From contig JAFOLH010000006.1 in assembly GCA_017419405.1 (NCBI GenBank), forward strand, positions 62,001-126,000: 64,000 nucleotides of DNA, written 5' to 3'. The first letter of the stretch is position 1, and each line of letters begins with the position of its first letter. Below are positions 43,084 to 52,628 of this stretch, one piece after another. This DNA comes from Renibacterium sp. (GTDB lineage Bacteria; Actinomycetota; Actinomycetes; Actinomycetales; Micrococcaceae). Position numbers and translations under genes: made by a program. Under the pieces are notes generated by a model. The model made no database searches and had not been told where the DNA came from. It saw nothing but the letters and a program-made list of their open reading frames with translations.

Positions 43084-44628
43084 CTATTCGCTGACGAGGC
43101 TGGTGCCGCCCGAGAACTGGGACAGCTGGAAGATGACGAACTCGGCAGGCTTGACCGGAGCGATGCCGACTTGGCACACCACCTGGCCCGCGTCGATGCT
43201 TTCCGCCGGGTTGGTTTCGGCATCGCATTTGACGAAGAAGGCTTCTTCCGGCGTCATGCCGAAAAGCGCGCCCTTGCGCCATTCATTGGTTAGGAAGGCG
43301 CTGATGGTGCGCCGGATGCGCGCCCACAGCGCGGGATCATTAGGCTCGAACACCGCCCATTGGGTGCCTACCAGGATCGATTCCTCCAGGTAGTTGAAAA
43401 GCCGGCGCACGTTCAAGTAGCGCCATTCGGCGTCCGAGGACAAGGTGCGCGCACCCCACACCCGGATGCCGCGGCCGGCGAAGCTGCGCAGGCAATTGAT
43501 CCCGGAGGGGTTGAGCAGTTCCTGTTCGGTGGGCGTGATCTGGGTCTGCAGGCTCAGCACACCGCGGATCACCTCATTGGCCGGGGCTTTGTGCACCCCG
43601 CGCTCCACGTCGCTACGTGCCCAGACACCGGAGACATGGCCCGATGGCGGAACGAAAGTTCCAGCGCCGGTGGCTGGATCCAACACCTTGACCCAGGGCC
43701 AGTACAAGGCCGCGAACTTGGAATCGTAGCCGGCGTCCTTGCTGCGCCACTGCGCCACCTGTTGCGCATTGAGGTTCGGCGGGGTATCCAGGACCGCCAT
43801 CCGGTCCCCCATCAGCTCGCAATGCGCAATCTGCGCCAGCTGCACCGCTTTGAGGCCTTCGGCGTCGATCGCGCCCCGTTCGTAGGCGGCCATCAGGTCC
43901 GGCACTGCGACCATGGTGATCTCTTCGATCGCCTCCAAGCCGCTGAAACCGGTACGGTCCGCGGGATCACCGACGTACACCTTCGGGTCGATTTTCTGCG
44001 TGCCGGCCGGCGCTGCGCCTTCCGCCAGGGCGGTGCTTCCGTTGGCCGGCCGGGCCAGCGCCCCGGCGCCGGCGGCGTCTTCGATCAGAATCAGTTTCGA
44101 CTCGGTGCTGACCTTGGTCGCGACGTTGTTCGCACCCTTTTTTGTCGAGAGGTTGTCGAAGACTTCGGGCGCCCGGCCGTCCACCGTGACCACGAGTTTG
44201 AATTGGTCCTCCGGCACGTTCTCGCCGGACGCATCGGCGATCTCCACGCTGATCTTCTTCCCCGCCGGGGCCCCGGGTTTGGCGGCTACGTTCAGTTCAC
44301 CGATTTTGGCGGCGGCGGCCAGCGCTTTGCCCGACTTCGCCGCCTTCGGGTCGCCAACCGCCAGCGCGGCGCCGATCCGGACCACATAGCAGTTTCCACC
44401 GCCATTGAGGAAGTATCCGTAGACCGATTGGGCCAAGTACGACCCGGACATGAAATCACCGAAGATTTCGCTGAACTGGCTCCAATTGGAGACCAGGATG
44501 GGTTCGTTTTCGGGCCCTCGTTCGGCGAGGCCCACGAAGGCCGCCACGGCGGTGCCCACGCCCTCGATGGGGCGAGTCCCGGCGGCAACTTCGTTGACAT
44601 AGACACCGGGTGAAAGGTAAGTCGGCAT
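43084..44628 (-). CDS. CIS contractile sheath protein (Afp2/Pvc2-like)
   Basis: A 514-residue phage-tail-sheath-like protein. LSPGVYVNEVAAGTRPIEGVGTAVAAFVGLAERGP is the sheath start, and the C-terminal NPAESIDAGQVVCQVGIAPVKPAEFVIFQLSQF is the handshake-forming end. It contracts to drive the tube through a membrane. Strong AGGAGG at 44633-44638 precedes the ATG, as expected for the most abundant component. Confidence 0.97.
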   Translation of the reverse strand: MPTYLSPGVYVNEVAAGTRPIEGVGTAVAAFVGLAERGPENEPILVSNWSQFSEIFGDFMSGSYLAQSVYGYFLNGGGNCYVVRIGAALAVGDPKAAKSGKALAAAAKIGELNVAAKPGAPAGKKISVEIADASGENVPEDQFKLVVTVDGRAPEVFDNLSTKKGANNVATKVSTESKLILIEDAAGAGALARPANGSTALAEGAAPAGTQKIDPKVYVGDPADRTGFSGLEAIEEITMVAVPDLMAAYERGAIDAEGLKAVQLAQIAHCELMGDRMAVLDTPPNLNAQQVAQWRSKDAGYDSKFAALYWPWVKVLDPATGAGTFVPPSGHVSGVWARSDVERGVHKAPANEVIRGVLSLQTQITPTEQELLNPSGINCLRSFAGRGIRVWGARTLSSDAEWRYLNVRRLFNYLEESILVGTQWAVFEPNDPALWARIRRTISAFLTNEWRKGALFGMTPEEAFFVKCDAETNPAESIDAGQVVCQVGIAPVKPAEFVIFQLSQFSGGTSLVSE

Positions 44629-44715
44629 GGATCCTCCTGCTCAGACCAAAGGTACTCATACAGTCTGTTGCGGATCGGTCCGCGGCGGCAGGGCTGTGCG
44701 GCCGAGCATAGGGGA

Positions 44716-44747
44716 AGCCGGCCCTGCACTTAGGGGCAGGGCCGGCT
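44716..44747 (-). terminator. Hairpin between the DUF4157 gene and the sheath gene
   Basis: A perfect 12-bp stem (AGCCGGCCCTGC at 44716-44727 with its complement at 44736-44747) and an 8-base loop. No U-tract follows on the minus strand. It may reduce read-through or stabilise processed mRNA so that the structural genes are expressed differently from the ATPase and DUF4157 genes. Confidence 0.55.
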
Positions 44748-44781
44748 GCCACCAGGTGTCGGCGGGCACGGGGCATCGGGT

Positions 44782-45549
44782 TCAGTCGTCCGCTTCCGCA
44801 GGCTCGTCCGCCGCTGCTGCTTCGCGTTGCACCGACGCCCGGCGCTGCAGCTGCGCGGATTCCGCAGCCTCCTCGGCTTCTTCCGGACCTTCCGCTTCAC
44901 GTTGCAGCACGGCGCGCTGCAACTGAGGTCCCGTCGCCCGCTCCGCCGGGCTTGCCGTGCTGCGGACGGCTGGTGCGGACTGGCCCATCACCCGTTCCGC
45001 ATTCGCCTCGGCTTCGCGTTCGAAGCGGTCCGAAGGGTCGCTGATGCTCACTCCGTTGCCCGCCGGGGTGCCCTCCACCGGGCCGGACCGTTGTTGGATC
45101 ACATGGGTGAGCTCATGGGCCAGCGTCCGATCTCCGGCGGCGGTGCCCGGCGCATAGGCATCGCGCTGGAAGACGATCCGGTTGCCCACCGTATAGGCAT
45201 GGGCGCTCACCGATTTCGCCGACGCGTGCGCCGCGGCGTCGTCGTGGATCCGGACCTCGGAAAAGTCTGCGCCCAATCTGGCTTCCATATCCTGGCGGAC
45301 CGGCTCGTCGAGTGCCCGTCCACCACCGGCGACCACGTCCAGCACCGGAGAACGCTGGATCGTCTCGCGGACCGCCGCATTGCCGACCGCCCGCTGCAGG
45401 CCGAGCATCCCGAGGCCGCCGAGGGCTTCCGGACGGCCGTGCGCGGCGGCCTCGAATTGCAGCGCGTCGGGCGTCCGTTGCTCCCGTTCCCCGGGTTGCC
45501 CCGCGGTCTTGGCCTGCTCCTGGTCGTGCTCATGCTGATGGTGGGTCAT
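44782..45549 (-). CDS. DUF4157 (eCIS core) protein with HExxH motif
   Basis: A 255-residue protein carrying the DUF4157 domain, a family found in many eCIS clusters and linked to cargo or effectors with zinc-peptidase-like character. HELTH at 145-149 and the helix EREAEANAERVM at 177-188 are the signature. Hydrophobic-Gln-Arg motifs (LQR 51, IQR 64, FQR 128, LQR 210, LQR 215, LQR 234, VQR 240) flank the domain. The tail is strongly acidic. Its ATG overlaps the ATPase stop by four bases. Confidence 0.9.
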   Translation of the reverse strand: MTHHQHEHDQEQAKTAGQPGEREQRTPDALQFEAAAHGRPEALGGLGMLGLQRAVGNAAVRETIQRSPVLDVVAGGGRALDEPVRQDMEARLGADFSEVRIHDDAAAHASAKSVSAHAYTVGNRIVFQRDAYAPGTAAGDRTLAHELTHVIQQRSGPVEGTPAGNGVSISDPSDRFEREAEANAERVMGQSAPAVRSTASPAERATGPQLQRAVLQREAEGPEEAEEAAESAQLQRRASVQREAAAADEPAEADD

Positions 45550-47687
45550 CCGGTTTCCTCCACTTTCCTGATTTCATCGCTGCGCCATTCGGCTGGCCGG
45601 ACCAAATGCCAATAGGGCCGGAATTCGCTTTCCACCGTGAGCCGGCCCATTTTGCGGTACTCACCGTGCACCGCGTTGACCAGGTGGCCCATGCCCAGTG
45701 CCGCGTCGTCATGCGCCGCCAGGTAGGCGGCGGTGACCGCGGCCGAGCGGATCGCCCCGCCGCTGAGTTCGAAAGCCGCACCCATGAAGTCCAGGTCGAG
45801 TCGGCCCGCCCGGCGCAACCGGCTGCCCAGGCACCGGTCCCAGAGCAGGCTGCGGTGCTTCGCGTCCGGCATCGGGAAATCGATCAGCACGTCGAGCCGG
45901 CGGGTGAAGGCGTCATCGATGTTCGCGCGCAGATTGGTGGACAGGATCGCCAGGCCGTCGAAAGACTCCATCCGCTGCAACAGGTAGGCGCTTTCGATGT
46001 TCGCGTACCGGTCGTGCGCGTCTTTGACATCGGAGCGCTTGCCGAAGATGGCATCCGCCTCGTCGAAGAGCAAGACCCCGTTGACCCCGGCGGCTGCGCT
46101 GAAAATCCGCTCCAGGTTCTTTTCCGTCTCGCCGACGTATTTGTCGACCACCGTGGACAGGTCGACCACGTACAAGTCCAGGCCCAGCGCCCCGGCGATG
46201 ACCTCGGCGGACATGGTTTTGCCGGTGCCCGAGTCGCCGGCGAAGAGCGCCGCGACGCCGCGGCCACGGCCGGCTCCGGGACGCATCCCCCAGTCGCCGA
46301 GGACCCGGTCCCGATAGACGGCACGCAACTCGACTTCCTGCAAGGCGGACCGAACCGGCGGCGGCAGAACCAGATCGTTCCAGCCGACGCCGGGTTCGAT
46401 CCGGCGGGCGAGCTTGTCCAGGGCGGCGCCGTTTTCGGCGCGCGCCCCGAGGGCCAGGTGTCCCGCGGAAAGCCGGCTCCCGGGATTGCTGCGGCTCTGC
46501 GCCAAAGCGGTCCGGCTGGCCCGGGCGATGTGTTCCGGGCGGAGCCGGAACAACGCGGTCGCCTCGGCCAGGTCCAGGTCTTCGGCGAGATCGGCGCCGC
46601 CGTCGTGCGCCAAATACTGCTGCCACTGCTCGGCCCGTTCCCGGCTGCTCATCGCCGGCACAGCGCCTTGCCAGGGCGGGGCGTCGAGCCATTCCGGATC
46701 CCAAGCGGCGGTGCCGGTGAGGATCAGCGGCATCGGCGCGCAGTCCAGAGCGGCGAAAAGGCCACGGTCGCCGTCAAGCGCCTGGACATTCGTCACCACG
46801 AGTCCCGCGTCGGAAAGCCGGGCCTCCCGCGCCGCCGCCCGGGCGAGCTCGGTTTTGCCGCTCGCACCGGCAAGCCGGACGCCGTCGACCGCAAGAGTTC
46901 CGAGGCCGCGGGCCCGGAGCGCACCCCGGGCGAGCACCGTGCCGGAACCGGTCGGCTGCTCCCGCAAATAGGCCAGCCCGGCGCCGCTGCGCAACGCGGC
47001 AGCGAGGTCCGCCGGATCACCCCAGTCCAGGGCCGGCACTTCGGCCAGCACTGGCGCCAACGCTGGCTCCAGCTCTTTTCCGCCGAGCAAATAGCCGATC
47101 ACCCGATCCGGCACCTGGAGCGCACGGCCTGGAAAAGGCCGGTCCGGATCGCTCAGCCCGAGCAAACCACCGCGGACCAGGGGCCCGTCGATCAGCCGGT
47201 TGCGGACCCCGGGATCGCTCAGCAGGCAGCCGCACAATTCGATCGCCACCGCGCTGCTGGGCCGGCGCCGGGTCACATCGTCGTTCAGGTAGCCGAAAAA
47301 GCTCTCAAATCTCGGATCGATGTCCGCGGCGACCGCGATCAACAGCAATTCCACCTCCGGGGCGGCCAAGTCGAAGTTCGCCACCAAGCGGTCCAGCGCC
47401 AGCCCGGTTCCAGCCGCTGCGGCCATCGCCCGGAACCGGGCATCGCAGTCCTGGCTTTCCCGGTCCAGTTCCGCGAACCTGCCGCGCACCCCGGAATCCG
47501 CGGACTGGCCGGCCACCCGGGCGAGCAGCCGTGCCAGGTGCTCTTCGCTCAAATAGAGTCCGCGGTAGGGATCCCCGGGATTCGGATCGTCCGCCCGGCG
47601 CTCGGCGAGCAGCGCGCGGACCCGTTGTTCGACGATTGCCACCCTGGACAGCAGGTGATGCGCGTCGAGTTCCCCGACCGCGTTCAC
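45546..47687 (-). CDS. CIS AAA+ ATPase (Afp15/Pvc15-like)
   Basis: A 713-residue AAA+ protein typical of eCIS clusters, needed for particle assembly or stability. The C-terminal AAA domain (about 490-690) has Walker A GDSGTGKT, Walker B VLLFDEADAIFG and an arginine-rich sensor FTRRLDVLIDFPMP. The large N-terminal region (1-470) includes a degenerate second AAA-like part. Start is GTG 47687, overlapping the DUF4255 stop (GTGA); longer readings upstream run over the previous gene in another frame. Confidence 0.93.
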   Translation of the reverse strand: MNAVGELDAHHLLSRVAIVEQRVRALLAERRADDPNPGDPYRGLYLSEEHLARLLARVAGQSADSGVRGRFAELDRESQDCDARFRAMAAAAGTGLALDRLVANFDLAAPEVELLLIAVAADIDPRFESFFGYLNDDVTRRRPSSAVAIELCGCLLSDPGVRNRLIDGPLVRGGLLGLSDPDRPFPGRALQVPDRVIGYLLGGKELEPALAPVLAEVPALDWGDPADLAAALRSGAGLAYLREQPTGSGTVLARGALRARGLGTLAVDGVRLAGASGKTELARAAAREARLSDAGLVVTNVQALDGDRGLFAALDCAPMPLILTGTAAWDPEWLDAPPWQGAVPAMSSRERAEQWQQYLAHDGGADLAEDLDLAEATALFRLRPEHIARASRTALAQSRSNPGSRLSAGHLALGARAENGAALDKLARRIEPGVGWNDLVLPPPVRSALQEVELRAVYRDRVLGDWGMRPGAGRGRGVAALFAGDSGTGKTMSAEVIAGALGLDLYVVDLSTVVDKYVGETEKNLERIFSAAAGVNGVLLFDEADAIFGKRSDVKDAHDRYANIESAYLLQRMESFDGLAILSTNLRANIDDAFTRRLDVLIDFPMPDAKHRSLLWDRCLGSRLRRAGRLDLDFMGAAFELSGGAIRSAAVTAAYLAAHDDAALGMGHLVNAVHGEYRKMGRLTVESEFRPYWHLVRPAEWRSDEIRKVEETG

Positions 47688-48391
47688 CGCCGCTTCCCCG
47701 GCCCTTTGGCGGCACGCTCGTCGTCGGCCCCGCCCGCCGTCGCCGGCTCGGCGGGCATCCGCAGCCGGATCCCCCCGGTCAGGGGTCCCCGCCGTCGGCC
47801 CTGGTCGTGGCCGCCGGACCGGGTGTCGGCCACGTCCAGGATCACGCCTTCGGTGACCGGTGCGGCGATCGGATATACGACGCCGGTCATGATCGGCGCC
47901 AGCACCACGATTTCCAAGGACGGCTTCAGCTCGCCGCCCAAAGCCGACCACACGTCCGGGGAGGGCCGGTCGTCGGGCGGCGGCACTCCGATGCTCAACG
48001 GCACCGGTAGCCGCGGCTCCGCCAACTCGCCGACCACCAATTCCTCGGGCAACGCCTCGAATTTCAAAAACCCGCGCAGCAGCGAATCCAGCAGGCGGTG
48101 TTCGTCTTCGGTCCGTTGCGTCCAGGCCGTGGCCAAATAGGAAAGCTTGTAGTACCGGGGCGCCGGACGCCGGGAAATCACCGTGCCGTCCGGGGCGCGG
48201 TCCTCGGTCCAGCCCCGTTCGCGTCGCCGCACATCCTCCCGGATGTCGTACAGGAACAAGTTGATCGTGGGTGAATTCCGACGCGACGACCAGTCTTTGG
48301 TCGGTGCGTCGAAAACCACTTCGATTTCACTGCCCGCCAGCGCCTCGGTCTTGACCAACTGCCGGAGCGCTTCATCTACCTGCCCGATCAT
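47684..48391 (-). CDS. CIS tail terminator/cap protein, DUF4255 (Pvc16-like)
   Basis: A 235-residue protein of the Pvc16 N-terminal (DUF4255) family, which caps the sheath-tube at the end away from the baseplate. SPTINLFLYDIREDVRRRERGW, PAPRYYKLSYLATAWTQRTEDEHRLLDSLL are the family pattern. A Pro/Arg-rich tail (residues 190-235) extends it. Its stop overlaps the ATPase start. Confidence 0.92.
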   Translation of the reverse strand: MIGQVDEALRQLVKTEALAGSEIEVVFDAPTKDWSSRRNSPTINLFLYDIREDVRRRERGWTEDRAPDGTVISRRPAPRYYKLSYLATAWTQRTEDEHRLLDSLLRGFLKFEALPEELVVGELAEPRLPVPLSIGVPPPDDRPSPDVWSALGGELKPSLEIVVLAPIMTGVVYPIAAPVTEGVILDVADTRSGGHDQGRRRGPLTGGIRLRMPAEPATAGGADDERAAKGPGKRR

Positions 48392-48435
48392 CGGGACCTC
48401 ATTTCAGCCTTTTGGTTCGGTTCCACGGGCGCGGC

Positions 48436-51400
48436 TCAGCCACGGCCCAGGAAGCCCGGCGGTTGCATGGCACCGGGCACTACCAGGAGATTGCCGGCGA
48501 TCCCGTCCGCACCGCCGAAGCCACCCGTAGTGCTGTGTACCCGGAGCGTGCGGTCGCCGAGCTGGTCGCCCGGGACCACCAGCACCGGAACCGTCAGGTT
48601 GTCCTGCGCCGAAGCGTAGGTGTCAGCCCCCGAATTGATGCCTTGTTCCCAGGTCAATCTGACCGTCTCGCCGGGCGGCAGGTTTTCCAGGTAGGCCAGC
48701 ACCACCTCGCCTGGCTTGGCCACACTGGGCAACAGCCGCACCGTGGTCTCCAGCACCGTGAGCCTGCGTTCCACGGTGTTGTTGGTGTAGTCGCGTTCGT
48801 TTCCGGAGCTGGCGGCTTTGACACTGACTTGCCCCGAGCCCTTGGCCGCGGAGGTCACGGTCAGCGTGATCGTGCGGCTTTGCTGCGCGGCCAGTTCGCC
48901 GAGCTCGCAATGCGTTCCGGCACAGCCTTCCGCGCTGATCGACAATTCCGGCGAGGCCGCGAAGTCGACCACCACGCCCTTGGCCGGAGCATCCGAATCG
49001 TTGCGGATTTCGGCCTTGCCCGGAACCGCTTTGCCGCCGAGCCAGAGCCGGTCCCGGTCCAGGTTCAGCGCCACGAGCAGGTCAGCGGCCTTCGGGTCCA
49101 CCGGCTTCGCGGGGTCCGGCGCCTTGGCCGGTCTGGCTGCCGGCTGACTCTCCTCCCAGGCCGTCTGGGCGACGGTACGCAACCCGGCACCACTGCTGGC
49201 ATCCAACGCATAGATCCCCTTGTTGCTCGGCCTGCCCGCAGGCTGGCCGGTGAACAGCAGATCCTTGCCGTCGCTGCTCCACGCGGGGTCTGCAGCCTGA
49301 TCCAGAACCGTCCGGCTCGCCGTAGGCTTGCCCTCGGGAAAGATCCCGGTGAGCTGCTGCTGCTTGACCGCCGTGCCGTCCTGGTCGATCGCCGCAGTGT
49401 GCAAAACCTCCCGGTCCTGGTAGGCGATCCGGCCATCGGGGCCCCAGGCCGGCGATGCGCCATCGACGATCGGGCAGCCGGCACTGCGCAGCGCGCATCC
49501 TTGGGTGACCGGTTTCACCTCAGCGCTGCCCAAGTCGGCAACCCACAGTTGCGGCCGCGGCGCGATGAACGCGCCCGGTGCCGGCGGCGGCACCACTACC
49601 CCCGAGGGCGCAGCGGACCCGGCCGCCGCAGCCGGCGGAATCGTGGGACCCGGCGTTTCTTTCACATACGGTGAATTGAGCTCCGCGACATTGTTCCGCG
49701 GGTAGTCGCCGGCCTGCAGATCGACGGATCCGAAGACCTTGAACCCGTAGCTGGTCCCGCTGTACACGTCGAATTGGAACTGGAATTCCGCACCGGGTAC
49801 CAGCGACGGCACCTTGCAGCGCAGACTCGCCGGAGTGCTGCCGGCAAGACAGCCCTGGGGGATGTTGCTCAGGTCGTCCGGGGTCAATGCGGGCAGCCCG
49901 TCATTGCGGATCGCATTAAGTTCGACGGCGGTCGGTTCACTCTGCCGGTCGCCGTCGTTCTTCACGTGCACCCCGACGGTGGTTCGGCCGAACCAGCCCT
50001 GCACCCCGGCGAACGCCGGCGGAGTCACGATCCTGGTCTCGTCGGCCAACCGCAACGACGGGTCGGCACCCCAGAAGGTCCGGGACAGCACCAGCTTCCT
50101 GCTGTCCGGGGAGAAGCTGGGACTCGCCTCGCTCCAGTCCTTGCCGGTGGCGGTCCCCGCTGGCAGCTGAGAAAGGTTCGAGATCGTGCCGTCGGCGGCA
50201 TAGTCGCCGACGAATACCCGGGCTCTGCCCAGGGTCGATATTCGGCTGAACGCGATCCGTTTCCCATCCGGTGAGATGGCCGGCTCGCCGAGCCAGTCAT
50301 TGGGTTCTTGGCCCTGGTACTTGAGCAACGTCGGAGTTTCCGCAGCCGTCGAGCCCGCCAGCTGGCCGATTTTGCGGCCGTCTTTCGTACGCTGACTCCA
50401 CAACAGCGTGCCACCGTCCGGAGTGAACCCCGGCTCTCCGGCATCGGCAGCGGTCTTGGCGTCGCCGGGCACCGCGGGTACTTCGCCGCCGACGCTCCCG
50501 GAGCCGCCGTTGACCGGGCCGAGCATTGCCCGGGCGTCCTGCGCCGGCACCGTGTAGCCGATGATCGCCCGATCCTGGGCGTCGTCCTCGCTCTGGAACC
50601 GGGAGATCCAGGTCGGGTGGGACTCTGCCACACCCGGCCGGTCCGCGACGGCGGAAGCGTCCTCCGGATCGGCGATCAGGCGGGCATCATTCCAGTCGTT
50701 GCCCTGCAGGCGCAGCCCGGCTTGGAAGATGTCGCCGGCCGGGTCGCTCCGTTTGCTGCTGAATGCGATCCGGTTCTGCTCGCCGCCGAACGTCCAACCG
50801 GGTTCCCACGCAGATTCGTCGCTCTGCCAGATCCCCTGGTCCGGCGCGACTCCGAAGCCGCTCTGATCCTGCCACAGCGAGCTGACCGTCAAGGGTTCTG
50901 CCGCCTGCGCGCGCAACGCTGCACCGCCCCGGCCGAGCTGGAAACCGGCCAGGCTGCCGTCCGCCCGGTACCGGTTGGTGCTGAAGACCACCCACAGGGC
51001 GGTGCCCCGGCATCCCGGGCATCCCACGGAACCGGCTGCCGCACCCTGGTCGACGTCCGCGACACCCCCGTCGCCGACGATCCCCACGCTCGGCTTGCCG
51101 TCCGCGAAGTCTCCGGTGGTGAGCCGGTACTCCTCCGGCGCAGCGAGGGAAGCAGATCCTTGGATCGCCTCGAGCAGATAGATGCTGCCCAAGGCGTTGT
51201 CCTTGGTGCCGCTGAAGACCACGAAGTCGGTTCCTGGAACCCAGGACGGCCAATTGCGATCGCCGGCGCCGAAAGTGAGCTGGCGATTGGCGTAATTGCA
51301 ATCCGCCGCGTCCGCTGCGTCGGCCTCCGGGCCGGCGAACGACGAACTCGGCGTGGCCAGCCACAACTGCCACTGCTTTCCATCGAAAGCCGAATACACG

Positions 51401-51888
51401 ATCATGCCGCGGTTGCCGTGGATCGAACTGTGCGCTTTGGGCATCGTCGGCGAGCAGGTGACCCGGACTTCCCGGCCCTTGCCGTCGATCCGATAAAGAT
51501 CCTGGCCGCCGTCCGGGGTGCTCCGGGTTTCGACGTTGTTTCCCACCGGCAGCGGATCGCCAGGGGCCGCCGCCTGCGCGGCCGCCGCCGAAGCCACCGC
51601 CGGTCTGGCCGTGGGCTCAGCCCTGGAGCTGCCGTCCTGGGGCAGGTTCGGCCAATCACGGTTCTGCCAGGAGTAATACGGCCGGGGACCGTCCTCGGAT
51701 GGTTTGCCGTAACGGCGGAAAACTTCGGAAACGCCCAAAGTGTTCCGGTCCTTGCGATAAGCCAGCTGCGGCTCCTTGGCCGGCGCCAGAATTGCTGCGG
51801 CCGCGATCGGCGCCGGCTCGGAAGCAGCGGCCGGGCCAAGCAGCCCGGCGGCCAACGCGGCCGCCAGGCCGATACTGCGCAACCGCAC
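48436..51888 (-). CDS. Secreted TolB-like beta-propeller protein of the CIS locus
   Basis: An 1150-residue exported protein. From GTG 51888 (TAGTG overlap with the regulator stop) it opens with a signal peptide (SIGLAAALAAGLLGPAAAS). Many PD40/WD40-like blades follow (SWVPGTDFVVFSGTKDN, PSFSPDSRKLVLSRT, PAISPDGKRIAFSR), then Ig- or CARDB-like modules (about 700-760 and 960-1060: VGVHVKNDGDRQSEPTAVEL, KAEIRNDSDAPAKGVVVDF) and a final beta domain. The longer reading to 51999 is excluded because it overlaps the regulator. Secreted proteins of this kind are not standard CIS structural parts; it may be a surface docking factor. Function unknown. Confidence 0.85.
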   Translation of the reverse strand: MRLRSIGLAAALAAGLLGPAAASEPAPIAAAAILAPAKEPQLAYRKDRNTLGVSEVFRRYGKPSEDGPRPYYSWQNRDWPNLPQDGSSRAEPTARPAVASAAAAQAAAPGDPLPVGNNVETRSTPDGGQDLYRIDGKGREVRVTCSPTMPKAHSSIHGNRGMIVYSAFDGKQWQLWLATPSSSFAGPEADAADAADCNYANRQLTFGAGDRNWPSWVPGTDFVVFSGTKDNALGSIYLLEAIQGSASLAAPEEYRLTTGDFADGKPSVGIVGDGGVADVDQGAAAGSVGCPGCRGTALWVVFSTNRYRADGSLAGFQLGRGGAALRAQAAEPLTVSSLWQDQSGFGVAPDQGIWQSDESAWEPGWTFGGEQNRIAFSSKRSDPAGDIFQAGLRLQGNDWNDARLIADPEDASAVADRPGVAESHPTWISRFQSEDDAQDRAIIGYTVPAQDARAMLGPVNGGSGSVGGEVPAVPGDAKTAADAGEPGFTPDGGTLLWSQRTKDGRKIGQLAGSTAAETPTLLKYQGQEPNDWLGEPAISPDGKRIAFSRISTLGRARVFVGDYAADGTISNLSQLPAGTATGKDWSEASPSFSPDSRKLVLSRTFWGADPSLRLADETRIVTPPAFAGVQGWFGRTTVGVHVKNDGDRQSEPTAVELNAIRNDGLPALTPDDLSNIPQGCLAGSTPASLRCKVPSLVPGAEFQFQFDVYSGTSYGFKVFGSVDLQAGDYPRNNVAELNSPYVKETPGPTIPPAAAAGSAAPSGVVVPPPAPGAFIAPRPQLWVADLGSAEVKPVTQGCALRSAGCPIVDGASPAWGPDGRIAYQDREVLHTAAIDQDGTAVKQQQLTGIFPEGKPTASRTVLDQAADPAWSSDGKDLLFTGQPAGRPSNKGIYALDASSGAGLRTVAQTAWEESQPAARPAKAPDPAKPVDPKAADLLVALNLDRDRLWLGGKAVPGKAEIRNDSDAPAKGVVVDFAASPELSISAEGCAGTHCELGELAAQQSRTITLTVTSAAKGSGQVSVKAASSGNERDYTNNTVERRLTVLETTVRLLPSVAKPGEVVLAYLENLPPGETVRLTWEQGINSGADTYASAQDNLTVPVLVVPGDQLGDRTLRVHSTTGGFGGADGIAGNLLVVPGAMQPPGFLGRG

Positions 51889-52520
51889 TAGATCAGGCCT
51901 TCCCGCAGGGCGTACGCCACGGCGTGCGAGCGGTTGCGCAGTTGCAAACGGCTGGTCACATCGTGCACCACGTTCTTCACGGTCCGCTCCGAGTAACACA
52001 GCTCCTTGGCGATGTCCTGGGTGTCGAAGCCGTCGGCCAGCAGCCGCAGCACTTCGACTTCCCTCGGGGCTAGCCCGTTGAACATCATGCCGCGCGGCGA
52101 CAGCACATGACGTTGCAATCTGCCCACTTGGCCGAGCAACTTGCCGAGCAGATCCGCCGGCACGGTGCCTTCCCCGGTCGCCGCGCCGGTGAGCACCGCA
52201 ACCATGCGTTCCGCAGAGGCTTCGCTCCGACGGACCAGAGCCACGACGCCGGCCTCGGCCGCGTTGACCACGTCGGCTTCGTCCAGGTTCGCCGCCATCA
52301 ACACGATCCGGCGGTGACCCGCCCGGTGGAATTGCCGCAAGGCACCCACTGTGTGTTCATCCAGTTTGTCGGCCAAGATCAGAATGACTTTCGCCTGCAT
52401 CACATCGGCCGGTCCCACGATTTTCACTTCGGGACGCGGACGCAAGTGGCTGACCACCCCGGCCAGGGAGATCGGGTCGCTGGCGTGGACGTGCACGGCA
52501 ATCGGCTCTGAAACGGTCAT
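51888..52520 (-). CDS. LuxR-type response-regulator-like transcription factor
   Basis: A 210-residue protein with a receiver-like N-terminus (1-120) and a C-terminal LuxR helix-turn-helix (about 150-208, LAPREVEVLRLLADGFDTQDIAKELCYSERTVKNVVHDVTSRL). The receiver keeps an Asp near position 51 (VILILADKLDE), but the conserved Thr/Ser is Ala76/77 and the Lys is Arg97, so classical phosphorylation is doubtful. No histidine kinase is adjacent. It is first in the minus-strand CIS series and likely regulates it (inference). ATG 52520 was chosen over 52622, which lies in the repeat region. Confidence 0.85.
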   Translation of the reverse strand: MTVSEPIAVHVHASDPISLAGVVSHLRPRPEVKIVGPADVMQAKVILILADKLDEHTVGALRQFHRAGHRRIVLMAANLDEADVVNAAEAGVVALVRRSEASAERMVAVLTGAATGEGTVPADLLGKLLGQVGRLQRHVLSPRGMMFNGLAPREVEVLRLLADGFDTQDIAKELCYSERTVKNVVHDVTSRLQLRNRSHAVAYALREGLI

Positions 52521-52599
52521 GGTTCTCGGTGTCTTTCTCTCGTTAAGGTCTGCGGCGCAGCTCTCCCCCCGACCTGCACGATTAGTCTGCACAATGGTT

Positions 52600-52628
52600 C
52601 TCAACAAGCACTCAACAAGCACTCAACG
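52600..52628. promoter_or_regulatory. 11-bp direct repeats (SARP-type operator candidate) in the divergent CIS promoter
   Basis: CTCAACAAGCA occurs at 52600-52610 and again at 52611-52621, followed by a third partial copy CTCAACG at 52622-52628. Heptamers repeated every 11 bases are the known binding pattern of SARP (BTAD) regulators. Immediately beside them is the inverted repeat CGGGCAAA-ACC-TTTGCCCG (52627-52645). The site lies between the LuxR gene (minus) and the membrane-protein/PAAR operon (plus). Confidence 0.6.
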
